From Methanosarcina sp. MTP4 (GTDB lineage Archaea > Halobacteriota > Methanosarcinia > Methanosarcinales > Methanosarcinaceae), in the NCBI RefSeq assembly GCF_000970045.1, contig NZ_CP009505.1:1240001-1304000 (forward strand): 64,000 nt of DNA, written 5' to 3'. Each line of letters begins with the position of its first letter. Positions within the stretch are counted from its first letter, which is position 1. Made by a program: the position numbers and the translations under genes. This document shows positions 36,995 to 45,178 of this stretch, piece after piece. The notes beneath the pieces are model-generated. The model saw only the letters and a program-made list of their open reading frames with translations, was not told the origin of the DNA and searched no databases.

Positions 36995-37360
36995 TCCTGA
37001 ATATAGTGGGCAGAAAAAGATCCGGGCTATTCCATAAAACCACCGATTTTTCAAATCTTCCTCTTTATTCTTTTGGCTGTTTTTGGCTGTTTTCGGCTGC
37101 TTTTGGCTGGTTCGGGCCATCTGAATATACTCCCTCCGAACAACCTTAATTTTTTTCTCCAAAATGGTTAGACCTGGCATTCCCGCCTTCTCTGTCCGGA
37201 GCAATTTCTCCATAAGCCCCGGTTCCTTTTTGCTCCTTATTTCAGAACCCGAACCTTTGCTCAAGCGGACTGGATAGAGGGGTATTCTCAATAAATATAA
37301 TATAGTTTCTGCCCCCTTCTTTATGAATATAAAACAACTGTAATTGGGACTGGGACAAGC
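36995..37360. other. Spacer between YdjM paralogues
   Basis: No gene. A short run of TTTTGGCTG-type repeats occurs at 37071-37110, and a TATA-like ATATAATATAG lies near 37295, suitable as promoter for the second copy. Confidence 0.35.
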
Positions 37361-38437
37361 ATGGTAAACACGATCTCTCACCTCGGCGTAGGCCTCCTGA
37401 TCGCCCTCGCTCTTGGCTTCAAAGGAAAAAAACGGTGGACAATAGCCTTCCTGTCCATCCTCCCCGACCTTGACTTCATCCCGCACATGATCTTTTTCGC
37501 GGTCAGCGGGGCCCTTAGCCATACAGCCCGAAACCAGCTCTTCTATATACTGGGCCACCGGGAGTTCATGCACTCCCTGCTCTTTATTTCCCTTGTCACG
37601 CTTATCCTCTGGTTCAGGACAAAAGACCGGCTCCTGACCGCAGGCGGGTTTGCAGCCCTTATTGTCCACTTTTACATGGACTACGTCACAAGCTGGAAAA
37701 TGCGCCCCCTCTACCCTTTCAGCACCGACTCCTCAATTCTGGGAGCCATTTATTTCTTCGACCCGCTGCTTAACCTCCTCCCCCTTCTGCCCCTTTTCAT
37801 AGTGCTTGTGGATGAGATGAAAACCAGGGGAAGATGGGATGGGAAATTCAACGGGTTCTGCGCCTACGTGAGAAGAAACGACGATAAGCTCTACGCCGCC
37901 CTGATCTTCGTGCTCACCCTCTGGTTAGCCGTAGCCCCGGTTGCAAAAGTCCTGGTGGTGCAGCACATTTCCGAAGCCGAAGGGGCTGAAATCAGCTACC
38001 AGAACAGCTACCCCGCATCCGCAGGCAGGTTCCTCTCAGCCTATTCGTTTAACGACACCCACTACAGGATCCTGGAAACAACCTACTGGGGAGGGATTGA
38101 AAGGAGCACTTTTGTCGAAAAAATCTCCGTTTCGGGAGATGTCCCGGACGCTTCCCTCTACGCTGCAAAAACGGGGAAACTCTACTATAGTGGGGTCCCC
38201 CTGGATATTGATTATCCTGTCTACAACGTCTCCGAGAATAACGGCTCTGTTACGGTTGTGCTGAACGATGCCAGGAACCCGTATGTCAATTTGTGGGCTT
38301 ATTTCGAAACGGTTTACAGGTTCGTTTTTGATGAGGAGAGCGGAGAGTATGAGGTGTATGCGAGCGTGCACGGGGAAGAGGAGGAGAGGCTGGCAGAGAA
38401 CTGGTTTGAGCGGGAGATCGTTAAGTTGATTTCTTGA
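37361..38437 (+). CDS. YdjM-family membrane-bound metal-dependent hydrolase, copy 2
   Basis: A 358-residue paralogue of the preceding protein, with the same order of features: MVNTISHLGVGLL, LSILPDLDFIPH, GHREFMHSLLF and VHFYMDYVTSWKMR, then the extracellular C-terminal domain (AEGAEISYQNSYPASAGRFL, DARNPYVNLWAYFETVYRFVFD). It arose by tandem duplication. A broken third copy is at 40871-41031. Confidence 0.82.
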   Translation: MVNTISHLGVGLLIALALGFKGKKRWTIAFLSILPDLDFIPHMIFFAVSGALSHTARNQLFYILGHREFMHSLLFISLVTLILWFRTKDRLLTAGGFAALIVHFYMDYVTSWKMRPLYPFSTDSSILGAIYFFDPLLNLLPLLPLFIVLVDEMKTRGRWDGKFNGFCAYVRRNDDKLYAALIFVLTLWLAVAPVAKVLVVQHISEAEGAEISYQNSYPASAGRFLSAYSFNDTHYRILETTYWGGIERSTFVEKISVSGDVPDASLYAAKTGKLYYSGVPLDIDYPVYNVSENNGSVTVVLNDARNPYVNLWAYFETVYRFVFDEESGEYEVYASVHGEEEERLAENWFEREIVKLIS

Positions 38438-38930
38438 AATTTCAACTCTTATTTTTTATTTTTAGGTTGTATTGGACCGCCGGAGTGCACTTCGCCAGAA
38501 GATCTCAGATCTGTTTGAATTGAGAATAATTGTCCAACCTTCGATTGCTGGCATTGCGTTTTTTATAATTTACAGTTCAGGGGGGAGTATCATAAAATTG
38601 CATCTCATTTTTAAACTTTACATTGCAATTTAATATCTGCTTATAAACATTTGTTAAATGCCAACGAAAGCTATATAAATGAATTTCCTGAAGGCCGACG
38701 TTCAATTTTTTCCAAAAACAAGATTTAGAGGCTTGAATATTTCGATTGATTGTGGTTTCTTAGAGAACTATAAGGCAGATGTGGAAAGAAAGTAGCCTTT
38801 TTCGATCTGAAAGAAGAAAGAGTGGTTTGTGCTTAGCAGCCTGCTGGATTTAAAAAGTTCCTGAAAATGCCGGGCACAAATATTTAACCGAAGTGCACTT
38901 AAATTCACGGGAGAGAAAGGAAGAGAAATC
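38438..38930. other. Gene-free spacer
   Basis: No gene is visible. The palindrome AGATCTCAGATCT lies near 38502. The sequence from about 38580 is AT-rich and must hold the promoter of the AlbA_2 gene; AGAGAAAGGAAGAGAAATC just before its ATG provides the ribosome-binding site. Confidence 0.35.
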
Positions 38931-40343
38931 ATGTCCATCCTGAAACTTCTCGCATCCCCCGAAGGCAAAACCCTGGAATTCAAGGAAAAAATGCCGACTT
39001 CGCTTGCGATTGCAAAAACAGTCTGCGCTTTTTCCAATGGAGCCGGAGGCTCAATCGTAATTGGGGTCAGGGACAGGGACAAAGCACTCATCGGTATTGA
39101 TGAGCTGGAGATCCCTGATACGGAAGAACAGGTTGCAAGCATTATCTATGACAGTATCGAACCAATTCCTTCTTTTGCGACAACAATCCATAACATCGAA
39201 GGAAAGCTGCTCCTTAAAGTCGAAGTTTACCCCGGGAGGCTCAAGCCCTATCACCTTAAAAACAAAGGCGAACTCGAAGGCAGCTTTGTCCGGGTCGGGT
39301 CAACCAACAGGAAAGCTGATCTGGAAATCATTGAAGAGCTCAGACGCCAGCGGATGAACGTGAGCTTTGATGAAACTGCAATTCCGGATGCTGCAATGGA
39401 AGACCTTGAGCCTGAAAATCTTGACTTTTACCTCAGGATGAGGGAAAAAGTAAGGGGAATTCCCGGAAGCGAGATTAACAGCAGTTTTTTGAAAAAGAAA
39501 CGCTTTGCTCTTCAGCTAAACGGCAGCATCTACCCGACTGTTGCAGGAATCCTTCTCTTTTCAAACGAACCGGATGTCTATCTTCCCGCCGCAGTGATAA
39601 AATGTGCCCGCTTCAAAGGCAACGAAATGGACGAATTCATCGACCAGAGGATTATTTCAGGCCCCCTCTACAGCCAGGTCGAAGAAGCAGCCTCTTTTTT
39701 CAAAAGGAACATCCGGAGATGGGCAAAAGTGGAGGGCCTCTACCGGAAAGAAGCCTACGAATACCCCGAGCAGGCGGTAAAAGAAGCCCTGGTAAATGCC
39801 GTCTGCCACCGGGACTATTCAAGGAAAGGCGCAAGCATAAAACTCGCCATCTTCGACGACCGGATTGAGATTACAAGCCCCGGCTCCCTCCCTGCCAGCA
39901 TCTCCCTCGAAGACCTCGGAACCGGCGTCTCGGAACACCGGAACAGGATCATAGCCCGGACCTTCAGCGAACTCGGCCTGATCGAAGGTTTCGGTACCGG
40001 CATCTTCCGGATGAGGAAATACTGCCGGGAATGGGGAATTCCCGACCCCGAGTTCAGGGAAGAAAGCGGTTTTTTCAAGACAACCTTCTACGGAAAACCG
40101 GCTGAAGCCGTAAAAGAACCGCCTTTTGGTTTCGAGAAACTCGACGAAGATGAGCAGAATATCGTGGATTACATCCGGGAACATGAAAAAGCCAATATAA
40201 AAGAACTTGAAGGCGTCCTGAATAAAAGCCGGTCCACAGTGAAAAGGAAAGTAAAGAAACTTGTTGAGCAAAAATACCTCGTTTGGAAAGGTAAGAGACA
40301 AAACGATCCGCACGCATACTACGAACCTGGGAATGAAAAATGA
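38931..40343 (+). CDS. AlbA_2/Schlafen-type ATP-binding transcriptional regulator
   Basis: A 470-residue protein of the COG2865 type. Residues 12-125 are an AlbA_2 (Schlafen-like) domain: EGKTLEFKEKMPT, FSNGAGGSIVIGV, VYPGRLKPYHLK and FVRVGSTNRKAD. Residues about 270-390 are a GHKL-like ATPase domain (VKEALVNAVCHRDYS, ITSPGSLP, EGFGTGIFRM). Residues 400-465 are a winged helix (ELEGVLNKSRSTVKRKVKKL). Such proteins are predicted regulators; some relatives occur in defence contexts. It stands alone at the left edge of the accessory region. Confidence 0.88.
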   Translation: MSILKLLASPEGKTLEFKEKMPTSLAIAKTVCAFSNGAGGSIVIGVRDRDKALIGIDELEIPDTEEQVASIIYDSIEPIPSFATTIHNIEGKLLLKVEVYPGRLKPYHLKNKGELEGSFVRVGSTNRKADLEIIEELRRQRMNVSFDETAIPDAAMEDLEPENLDFYLRMREKVRGIPGSEINSSFLKKKRFALQLNGSIYPTVAGILLFSNEPDVYLPAAVIKCARFKGNEMDEFIDQRIISGPLYSQVEEAASFFKRNIRRWAKVEGLYRKEAYEYPEQAVKEALVNAVCHRDYSRKGASIKLAIFDDRIEITSPGSLPASISLEDLGTGVSEHRNRIIARTFSELGLIEGFGTGIFRMRKYCREWGIPDPEFREESGFFKTTFYGKPAEAVKEPPFGFEKLDEDEQNIVDYIREHEKANIKELEGVLNKSRSTVKRKVKKLVEQKYLVWKGKRQNDPHAYYEPGNEK

Positions 40344-40699
40344 AACAATATGCTCTGGTTTGAGCCAGTATTGAACCAGTAATGGACCAGTATTGAACCA
40401 GTAGTGACCAGTGACTGGGTTTCACATTCAGCTTCTTTTTTTGCTGGAATTTCCTGGAATAGCCGCACTTCGTGCGGGACAAGAACGGTTGGATGAGGTA
40501 TTCCGGCCGCCATGTTTTTTTAAATTTCAATCTGAGAATCCCTGCTACTTTTTTATTTACATTCATCAGGAGCCACGGCCTTCATTGGTTGGCAGTTCCC
40601 GGCAGTAGCTCACGCAAAGCGAAGCTTTGCGGCTTTTCCTGAAAAATTAAGATTAAGAGTAAGCAGATTACACACCTGCCCACACTTTTTCTTCACATC
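40344..40699. other. Spacer with short repeats and hairpins
   Basis: Bases 40369-40412 carry loose repeats of ACCAGTATTGA. A hairpin CCGCAC-TTC-GTGCGG lies near 40462-40476. A terminator-like stem CGCAAAGC-GAA-GCTTTGCG followed by GCTTTT is at 40613-40637. No gene is supported. Confidence 0.45.
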
Positions 40700-40870
40700 A
40701 CTCGATCAGAAAAATAACTTCTTTTTTATTTTTCGCTGGTGGGCTCCTCCTGCTCATCCCCCACGAACCGTTTGTACCACCCGAGTTCCGCTTCGGGAGC
40801 ACGGTGTCCTTTTCCCTCACTTCGTTCGCTCAAGAGGACTGCTTCAGGTGGATTTTCTGATTTTTGAGGC
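40700..40870. repeat. REP-family element, single copy
   Basis: It runs from AATAACTTCTTTTTTATTTT through CATCCCCCACGAACCG, CCGCTTCGGGAGCACGGTGT and CACTTCGTTCGCTCAAGAGG to GATTTTTGAGGCGGAGG. It is the same unit that forms the array at 45179-46266. It abuts the broken YdjM copy. Confidence 0.85.
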
Positions 40871-41031
40871 GGAGGTCTCCTAATAGCCCTCACCCTTTCT
40901 TCAATGGAAATAATGGTGGGCGGGGAGAACGGCTCGGTTACGATTGTGCTAAACGATGCCAGGAACCCATATGTCCGGTACTGGGCTTATTTTGAAACGG
41001 TTTTCAGGTTATTGTTAAGTTGATTTCTTGA
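40871..41031 (+). pseudogene. Internally deleted third YdjM-family copy
   Basis: The first 45 bp match the N-terminal coding segment of the 37361 gene (CTCCTGATCGCCCTCGCTCT region). The sequence then jumps to its C-terminal segment (NGSVTVVLNDARNPYV...YWAYFETV) and, after another deletion, to its last bases GTTAAGTTGATTTCTTGA. About 1 kb of the gene is missing. A REP-family element joins its left end. Confidence 0.8.
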
Positions 41032-41202
41032 GTTTTGTGTGGGGGCGGGGAAGGATAGGGAAGAATAGGAACTTGCAGGTATAGTGCTCCATACCGCGGC
41101 TTTAAAATCTTATTTTTTATTTAAATAATCTCTATGCAAAACAGATTAAATTGTATATAATATCAAAAAAGGAAAAGTAAATGGCAGAATAAAGCCATAT
41201 CA

Positions 41203-41514
41203 TCATTCGATTATAACAAACCTTTTTTGCATTACAGTGGGTTCCAATATTTCGGGGGGGTGAGAGAACTTCACACTACGGAAAGTAATGTTGCCTTCAC
41301 CTTTTTCGACTGCAACAAATTTGAACAGGCTAGTTCCCGGACTTCCAATCCCGATAGGCTGATTGGGTGTGTACGTTGACTCCACAAAATAAACACAACT
41401 GGGCATCTCTGACAGTAAGCAGCTATAGCCAGTCGTTGGGTTCGAAGGTATTGAAATTTCGATAATGTCTCCAACTTTTGCATTCATTGGAGGCAATAAT
41501 TCCACTTCTTGCAT
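41203..41514 (-). CDS. Chagasin-type (I42) cysteine-protease inhibitor
   Basis: A 103-residue Ig-fold protein with the key inhibitory loop NPTTGY (residues 26-31) and the second loop GIGSPGTSLFKFVAVEKGEG that replaces the usual GGxG...F pattern. The third loop (RPW in chagasin) is not evident in SVKFSHPPE. GGAGG 9 nt before the ATG fixes the start, so there is no signal peptide and it should be cytoplasmic, unlike many chagasins. It could restrain a host papain-like enzyme or an invader's protease. It sits alone between REP-family elements. Confidence 0.8.
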   Translation of the reverse strand: MQEVELLPPMNAKVGDIIEISIPSNPTTGYSCLLSEMPSCVYFVESTYTPNQPIGIGSPGTSLFKFVAVEKGEGNITFRSVKFSHPPEILEPTVMQKRFVIIE

Positions 41515-41739
41515 TCCTTTGTTCCTCCTTTATGTTTAACTCTCTCACCAGTGTTCGGAAAATTACGGTCCATAAAAGACACTGGCAATTTTTTTAGCGA
41601 TTGAGTTAAAAGTTAGAATGTAGATCCATGTATATATAACTTCCCAACATTATTTATTATTAGACAATGTATATCGGATATGTTTACCTCTTTTTGATTT
41701 TGGTTTTCGTTATTACGCAACCCTCTTTCTAACAGATTT

Positions 41740-42060
41740 TTTAGGCGGATGCCGGGCTTTTTTCAGAGGAGTAGAAGGTGGAGGGGCGGCTTTTTCTCGA
41801 TCTGAGGATCTCGTTCGGCGGATTAAAATAACTACATTTTTATTTTTCGCAGGCGGGTACCTCCCCCTCATCCCCCACGAGCCGTTTGTACCACCCGAGT
41901 TCCGCTTCGGGATCACAGAAAATCGGAGATTTTCTGGGAGTTGCACTGTAAGTGCAACAGCACGGTGTCCTTTTCCCTCACTTCGTTCGCTCAAGAGGAC
42001 GATTTTAGGTGGTTTTTCATGATTTTTGAGGCGGAGGCCGGGATTTTTTTAGAGGTCAGA
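41740..42060. repeat. REP-family element, single copy with hairpin insert
   Basis: It carries GGCGGATTAAAATAAC at 41817, CATCCCCCACGAGCCG, TTCCGCTTCGGGA, then a 47-bp insert (41913-41959) and GCACGGTGTCC, CACTTCGTTCGCTCAAGAGG. The insert consists of two hairpins: CAGAAAATC-GGA-GATTTTCTG and GTTGCACT-GTA-AGTGCAAC. The same insert is at 45274-45320. Confidence 0.88.
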
Positions 42061-42085
42061 CAGTACAAAAATAAAGGTTTTGTGA

Positions 42086-43372
42086 TTATTCTATCCCGAG
42101 AACCATTTTCCAGACCGGGACGTACCTGATCCCTCCTTCTTCCTTTTCCAGGTTTTTTGTGAGAAGGATGAGTTCGGATACTTTTTCTCCGAATTTCTCC
42201 TTGAATTCCAGCAGGGCACCGGTTTCTCCGGGTCTTATGCGGTCGGTGTATGTGCAATTTATTCCTGTGAGGGTTCCATCCCTGTTTTTGACTACAAAAT
42301 CCACTTCTCTTTTTCCTTTCCAGTAAAAGAACTCGACGTTTCTTCGTTTCAATTCCAGGAAGGCAAGGTTCTCTGCAAGCCGCCCTTCATCTGCAGAGAA
42401 GGTGAAAGATGCCGCATTACGGAGCCCGTTGTCTATGCAGTAGATCTTCCTGGGCATCTGGGCTGAGATTGAATCCTTTACCGAATACGAAAAGAAATTC
42501 AACTGGTATATCAGGTAGGCCTGTTCCAGATAGAGCATGTATTCTTTCAGGCTGTTGATGGAAAGCCCGGTCGCCTTTGAGATTTTCGAATAACTCATCA
42601 GGGTTGAAACGTTTGAAAGGGAATAGTTTGCAAGCTCGATCAGCTTTGCGCTTTCCCTTATCTTCCTCCCGGCTACAATGTCCCGGAGGAGGATGCTGTT
42701 GAAGTATTCGTTAAGCCGCAGGTGATTGATCTCTTCATCTTCTTCCAGGACGACTTCGGGAAAACCTCCTTTGGAGAGGTAGTTGTTGAAGTGGTGCAGG
42801 ATTTCATTTCGCTGGGTGTCAGTGTCCTTTATTTCGAACCCCTCAAAATCGAGACACTCCTTAAATGAAAGGGGAAAAACGTGCTGGGTGATCATTCTCC
42901 CTGTGAGGAGGGTAGAAAGCCTGTCCGAGAGCATCGTGCTGTTCGAACCCGTGAGCACGAATTTGACTTCTTCGCCGTAGAGGTCATAGAACTTCTTGAC
43001 CCACTGCTCCCAGTTTTCGATGTTCTGGATCTCGTCCAGGAAGAGGTATTTTCTTCCTTTCGGGGCGTGCAGTTCGATATATTCGTTGAAGATTCGGTCG
43101 AGCAGCCCCAGACTTTTGTCCTCGAAAGGCTCGTCAAGGTTGAAGTACAGTATATTTTCAGGCGCAACCCCTTTTTCTATCAGGTGGTCTACCGCCTGGT
43201 ACATAAGCGTCGATTTCCCGCACCTCCTGACCCCCGCGATGCAGACAATCTCCCTGATGTCCAGGATTTTCAGGATATTTTCAAGAGTATCAGGCCTGGA
43301 AATCCTTTTCCTGGAAGCAGGGACTTCTCCCTCCACCCACCAGGGGTTCCACATCTTCATGAGCTGCTTCAT
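42086..43372 (-). CDS. AAA ATPase with DUF4143 domain
   Basis: A 428-residue ATPase (from the ATG at 43372). Walker A is GVRRCGKST (about 46-54), Walker B YLFLDEIQNI (about 108-117), sensor FVLTGSNSTML. The C-terminal part is DUF4143, with the weak nuclease-like FFYWKGKREVDFVVKNRDG (D-x-E-V-D-F). This family is very common in archaeal and bacterial accessory regions; function is not established. The open frame extends to a TTG at 43420, but a TATA box (TATAAATA, near 43399) about 25 nt before the ATG and the usual MKxLMKxWNPWW start favour 43372, read from a nearly leaderless mRNA. Confidence 0.85.
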   Translation of the reverse strand: MKQLMKMWNPWWVEGEVPASRKRISRPDTLENILKILDIREIVCIAGVRRCGKSTLMYQAVDHLIEKGVAPENILYFNLDEPFEDKSLGLLDRIFNEYIELHAPKGRKYLFLDEIQNIENWEQWVKKFYDLYGEEVKFVLTGSNSTMLSDRLSTLLTGRMITQHVFPLSFKECLDFEGFEIKDTDTQRNEILHHFNNYLSKGGFPEVVLEEDEEINHLRLNEYFNSILLRDIVAGRKIRESAKLIELANYSLSNVSTLMSYSKISKATGLSINSLKEYMLYLEQAYLIYQLNFFSYSVKDSISAQMPRKIYCIDNGLRNAASFTFSADEGRLAENLAFLELKRRNVEFFYWKGKREVDFVVKNRDGTLTGINCTYTDRIRPGETGALLEFKEKFGEKVSELILLTKNLEKEEGGIRYVPVWKMVLGIE

Positions 43373-43399
43373 GGAGAAATATTTGCTTTGTGAGTATTT

Positions 43400-43458
43400 A
43401 TACCTTTCATTATAATGCAAGGTTTTGATACAAAAGTAATCATTATAATGAAAGGTAT
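43400..43458 (-). promoter_or_regulatory. 18-bp perfect inverted repeat at the ATPase promoter
   Basis: ATACCTTTCATTATAATG (43400-43417) and its exact reverse complement (43441-43458), 23 bp apart. The proximal arm touches the TATA box of the ATPase gene. This is the form of an operator for a dimeric repressor, or the end of a small mobile element. Confidence 0.6.
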
Positions 43459-43488
43459 TTAAAAGAATTTACTTCAAATTCTTTAACA

Positions 43489-43602
43489 TTAACCACGGAA
43501 GACACGGAAAGCACGGAAGGATTGTACCCTTATTTCTTTTATTCCGTGTTTTCCGTGCTTTCAGTGGTTAGACTTTCAATTGAGATTGGTGAAGGAATTT
43601 AA
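43489..43602. repeat. Dispersed palindromic element (ACCACGGAA family), copy 2, inverted
   Basis: Runs from TTAACCACGGAAGACACGG through GAAAGCACGGAAGGATTGTA to TTCCGTGCTTTCAGTGGTT. It is the reverse complement of copies at 23385 and 62890 and shares the CAATCTCA flank. Confidence 0.85.
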
Positions 43603-43613
43603 GTCCTTGGCTA

Positions 43614-43770
43614 TAATATAACTTCTTTTTTATTTTTCTTCGGCGGGCTCCTCCCGCTCATCCCCCACGAACAGTTTGCAATCTGAAGTTTTTACTCGCC
43701 CCTTTCAAGACCTTTCATCTGCTTCCTAAAAGATTATTGAGGTAGAGGCCGGTATTTTCATGTTTGGACA
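43614..43770. repeat. REP-family element, variant copy
   Basis: It begins ATAACTTCTTTTTTATTTTT and has CTCATCCCCCACGAAC, then a variant middle (AATCTGAAGTTTTTACTCGC) that also occurs in the array unit at 46025, and ends TTGAGGTAGAGGCCGG. Confidence 0.8.
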
Positions 43771-43864
43771 CGAAAAATCTGGCTATTTTTGTGGGAATCT
43801 TTGTGAATAGTTAGATATTTATAATTTTTTTATTAATATATTATCAAAACATAGACAAAAACAC

Positions 43865-43872
43865 TATAAATA
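43865..43872 (+). promoter_or_regulatory. TATA box of the HEAT lipoprotein gene
   Basis: TATAAATA centred about 29 nt before the ATG at 43898, so the mRNA would have almost no leader. No Shine-Dalgarno sequence is visible, in agreement. Confidence 0.5.
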
Positions 43873-43897
43873 AATACCTAATAGTAGAATAGCTTTC

Positions 43898-45103
43898 ATG
43901 AAATTTTTTGCAAAATACCGTACTTTTTTAACTCTGTTTTTAATTTTAAGCTTCTTGCTGCCAGGCTGCCTCTTTGCAGGTTGTATCGGGGAAAGGAGTC
44001 CTCCGGCCCCCGAGGAAATAGAACTTCTTATCCAGAATCTGAAAAACCCGGACGGTCGGGACTTTTATGAATCCAGAGAGCGGCTGATCGATGCGGGAAG
44101 CCTTGCTGTTGATCCTCTCATCCTGGCCCTGGAGGAAGATGATAATGATTTCAGGTTTGAAGTCCTTGATGTCCTCGCTGCCATAGGGGACGAGGGGGCT
44201 GTTGACCCTCTTGTCCTGATCGTGAAAGATAAGGACGAAGACCTTGAGCTAAGGGCTCATGCGCTGGGAACTCTCGGTGAAATCGCGGCTACCACGGGAA
44301 ACGAAAGGGCTATGGATTCCTTCACTCAGCTTATGGAAGATGAAGATGTAGAACTGCACCTCAAGTTAACTGCGCTGGAGACCCTCGGGCTAAATGTGCT
44401 GGAGGTGTCTGTGGGTAGTGGAGATTCTTCGGTAGAAGAAAGGGTAGTGGAACTCCTGGTCCGGAGCCTTCGGGCTGAAAATGAAACAGTTCGCAGTGTG
44501 GCTGCAATTTATCTTACTGAGGGTGGTGAAAAAGCCGTAGAACCCCTTATACAGGTCCTGAATTCGGATGAAAGCGAGTCTGCAAGAACCGCTGCTGCAG
44601 GTTCCCTTGGAAGTATCGGTGGAGACAGGGCTTTCGAGGTTCTCGTAAACGCCCTGGAAACGGATGAAAGCGAATCTGTCCGAGGTATTGCAATCCATTC
44701 CCTGGGAAGTGAGTATAATGAATTCAACGAAAGAGCAGTGGAACCCCTGGGAAATGCCCTTAGATACGATGAAAGTGCAAAAGTCCGGAAAACCGCTGCA
44801 GAAACCCTTGCTAACTTCGGAAACGAGGAAGCAGTCGACTTCCTCACAGAAACTCTGGAAGATGAAAACGAAGCCCTGGAAGTCCGGGAAGCCTCCGTCT
44901 TTTCTCTTCAGGCTATCTATTATAATTTTGGAGGGGAAAAAGCAATCGACACCCTTAGAAGGAACAGGGACTGTGAAAATGAGACCCTGAGGCAGACCAT
45001 TGAAGACGTCCTTTCTGAAATTGAGACAGGAGAGATCCCGAAACCGCTGGAGGAAGGGAACGAACCGCTAGAAGAAGTTGAGGAACCACTTGAAGAATTC
45101 TGA
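43898..45103 (+). CDS. HEAT/PBS-lyase repeat lipoprotein
   Basis: A 401-residue exported protein. The signal sequence (TLFLILSFLLPGC) has a lipobox at LPGC, with a second Cys at FAGC. Residues about 45-375 are HEAT-like repeats of the PBS-lyase type (AVDPLILALEEDDNDFRFEVLDVLAAIGDEG and similar), forming an alpha-solenoid for protein binding. The C-terminus is repeated EPLEEV/PLEEF. It is unrelated in detail to the HEAT protein at 50594. No enzymatic residues are seen. Confidence 0.82.
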   Translation: MKFFAKYRTFLTLFLILSFLLPGCLFAGCIGERSPPAPEEIELLIQNLKNPDGRDFYESRERLIDAGSLAVDPLILALEEDDNDFRFEVLDVLAAIGDEGAVDPLVLIVKDKDEDLELRAHALGTLGEIAATTGNERAMDSFTQLMEDEDVELHLKLTALETLGLNVLEVSVGSGDSSVEERVVELLVRSLRAENETVRSVAAIYLTEGGEKAVEPLIQVLNSDESESARTAAAGSLGSIGGDRAFEVLVNALETDESESVRGIAIHSLGSEYNEFNERAVEPLGNALRYDESAKVRKTAAETLANFGNEEAVDFLTETLEDENEALEVREASVFSLQAIYYNFGGEKAIDTLRRNRDCENETLRQTIEDVLSEIETGEIPKPLEEGNEPLEEVEEPLEEF

Positions 45104-45178
45104 GATCAAATGCAGGGGGTCCTTTTATAGGAAACCTTGCTTCCTGATACATTTTTGAGTTTTTTGCTTTGCTCACTC

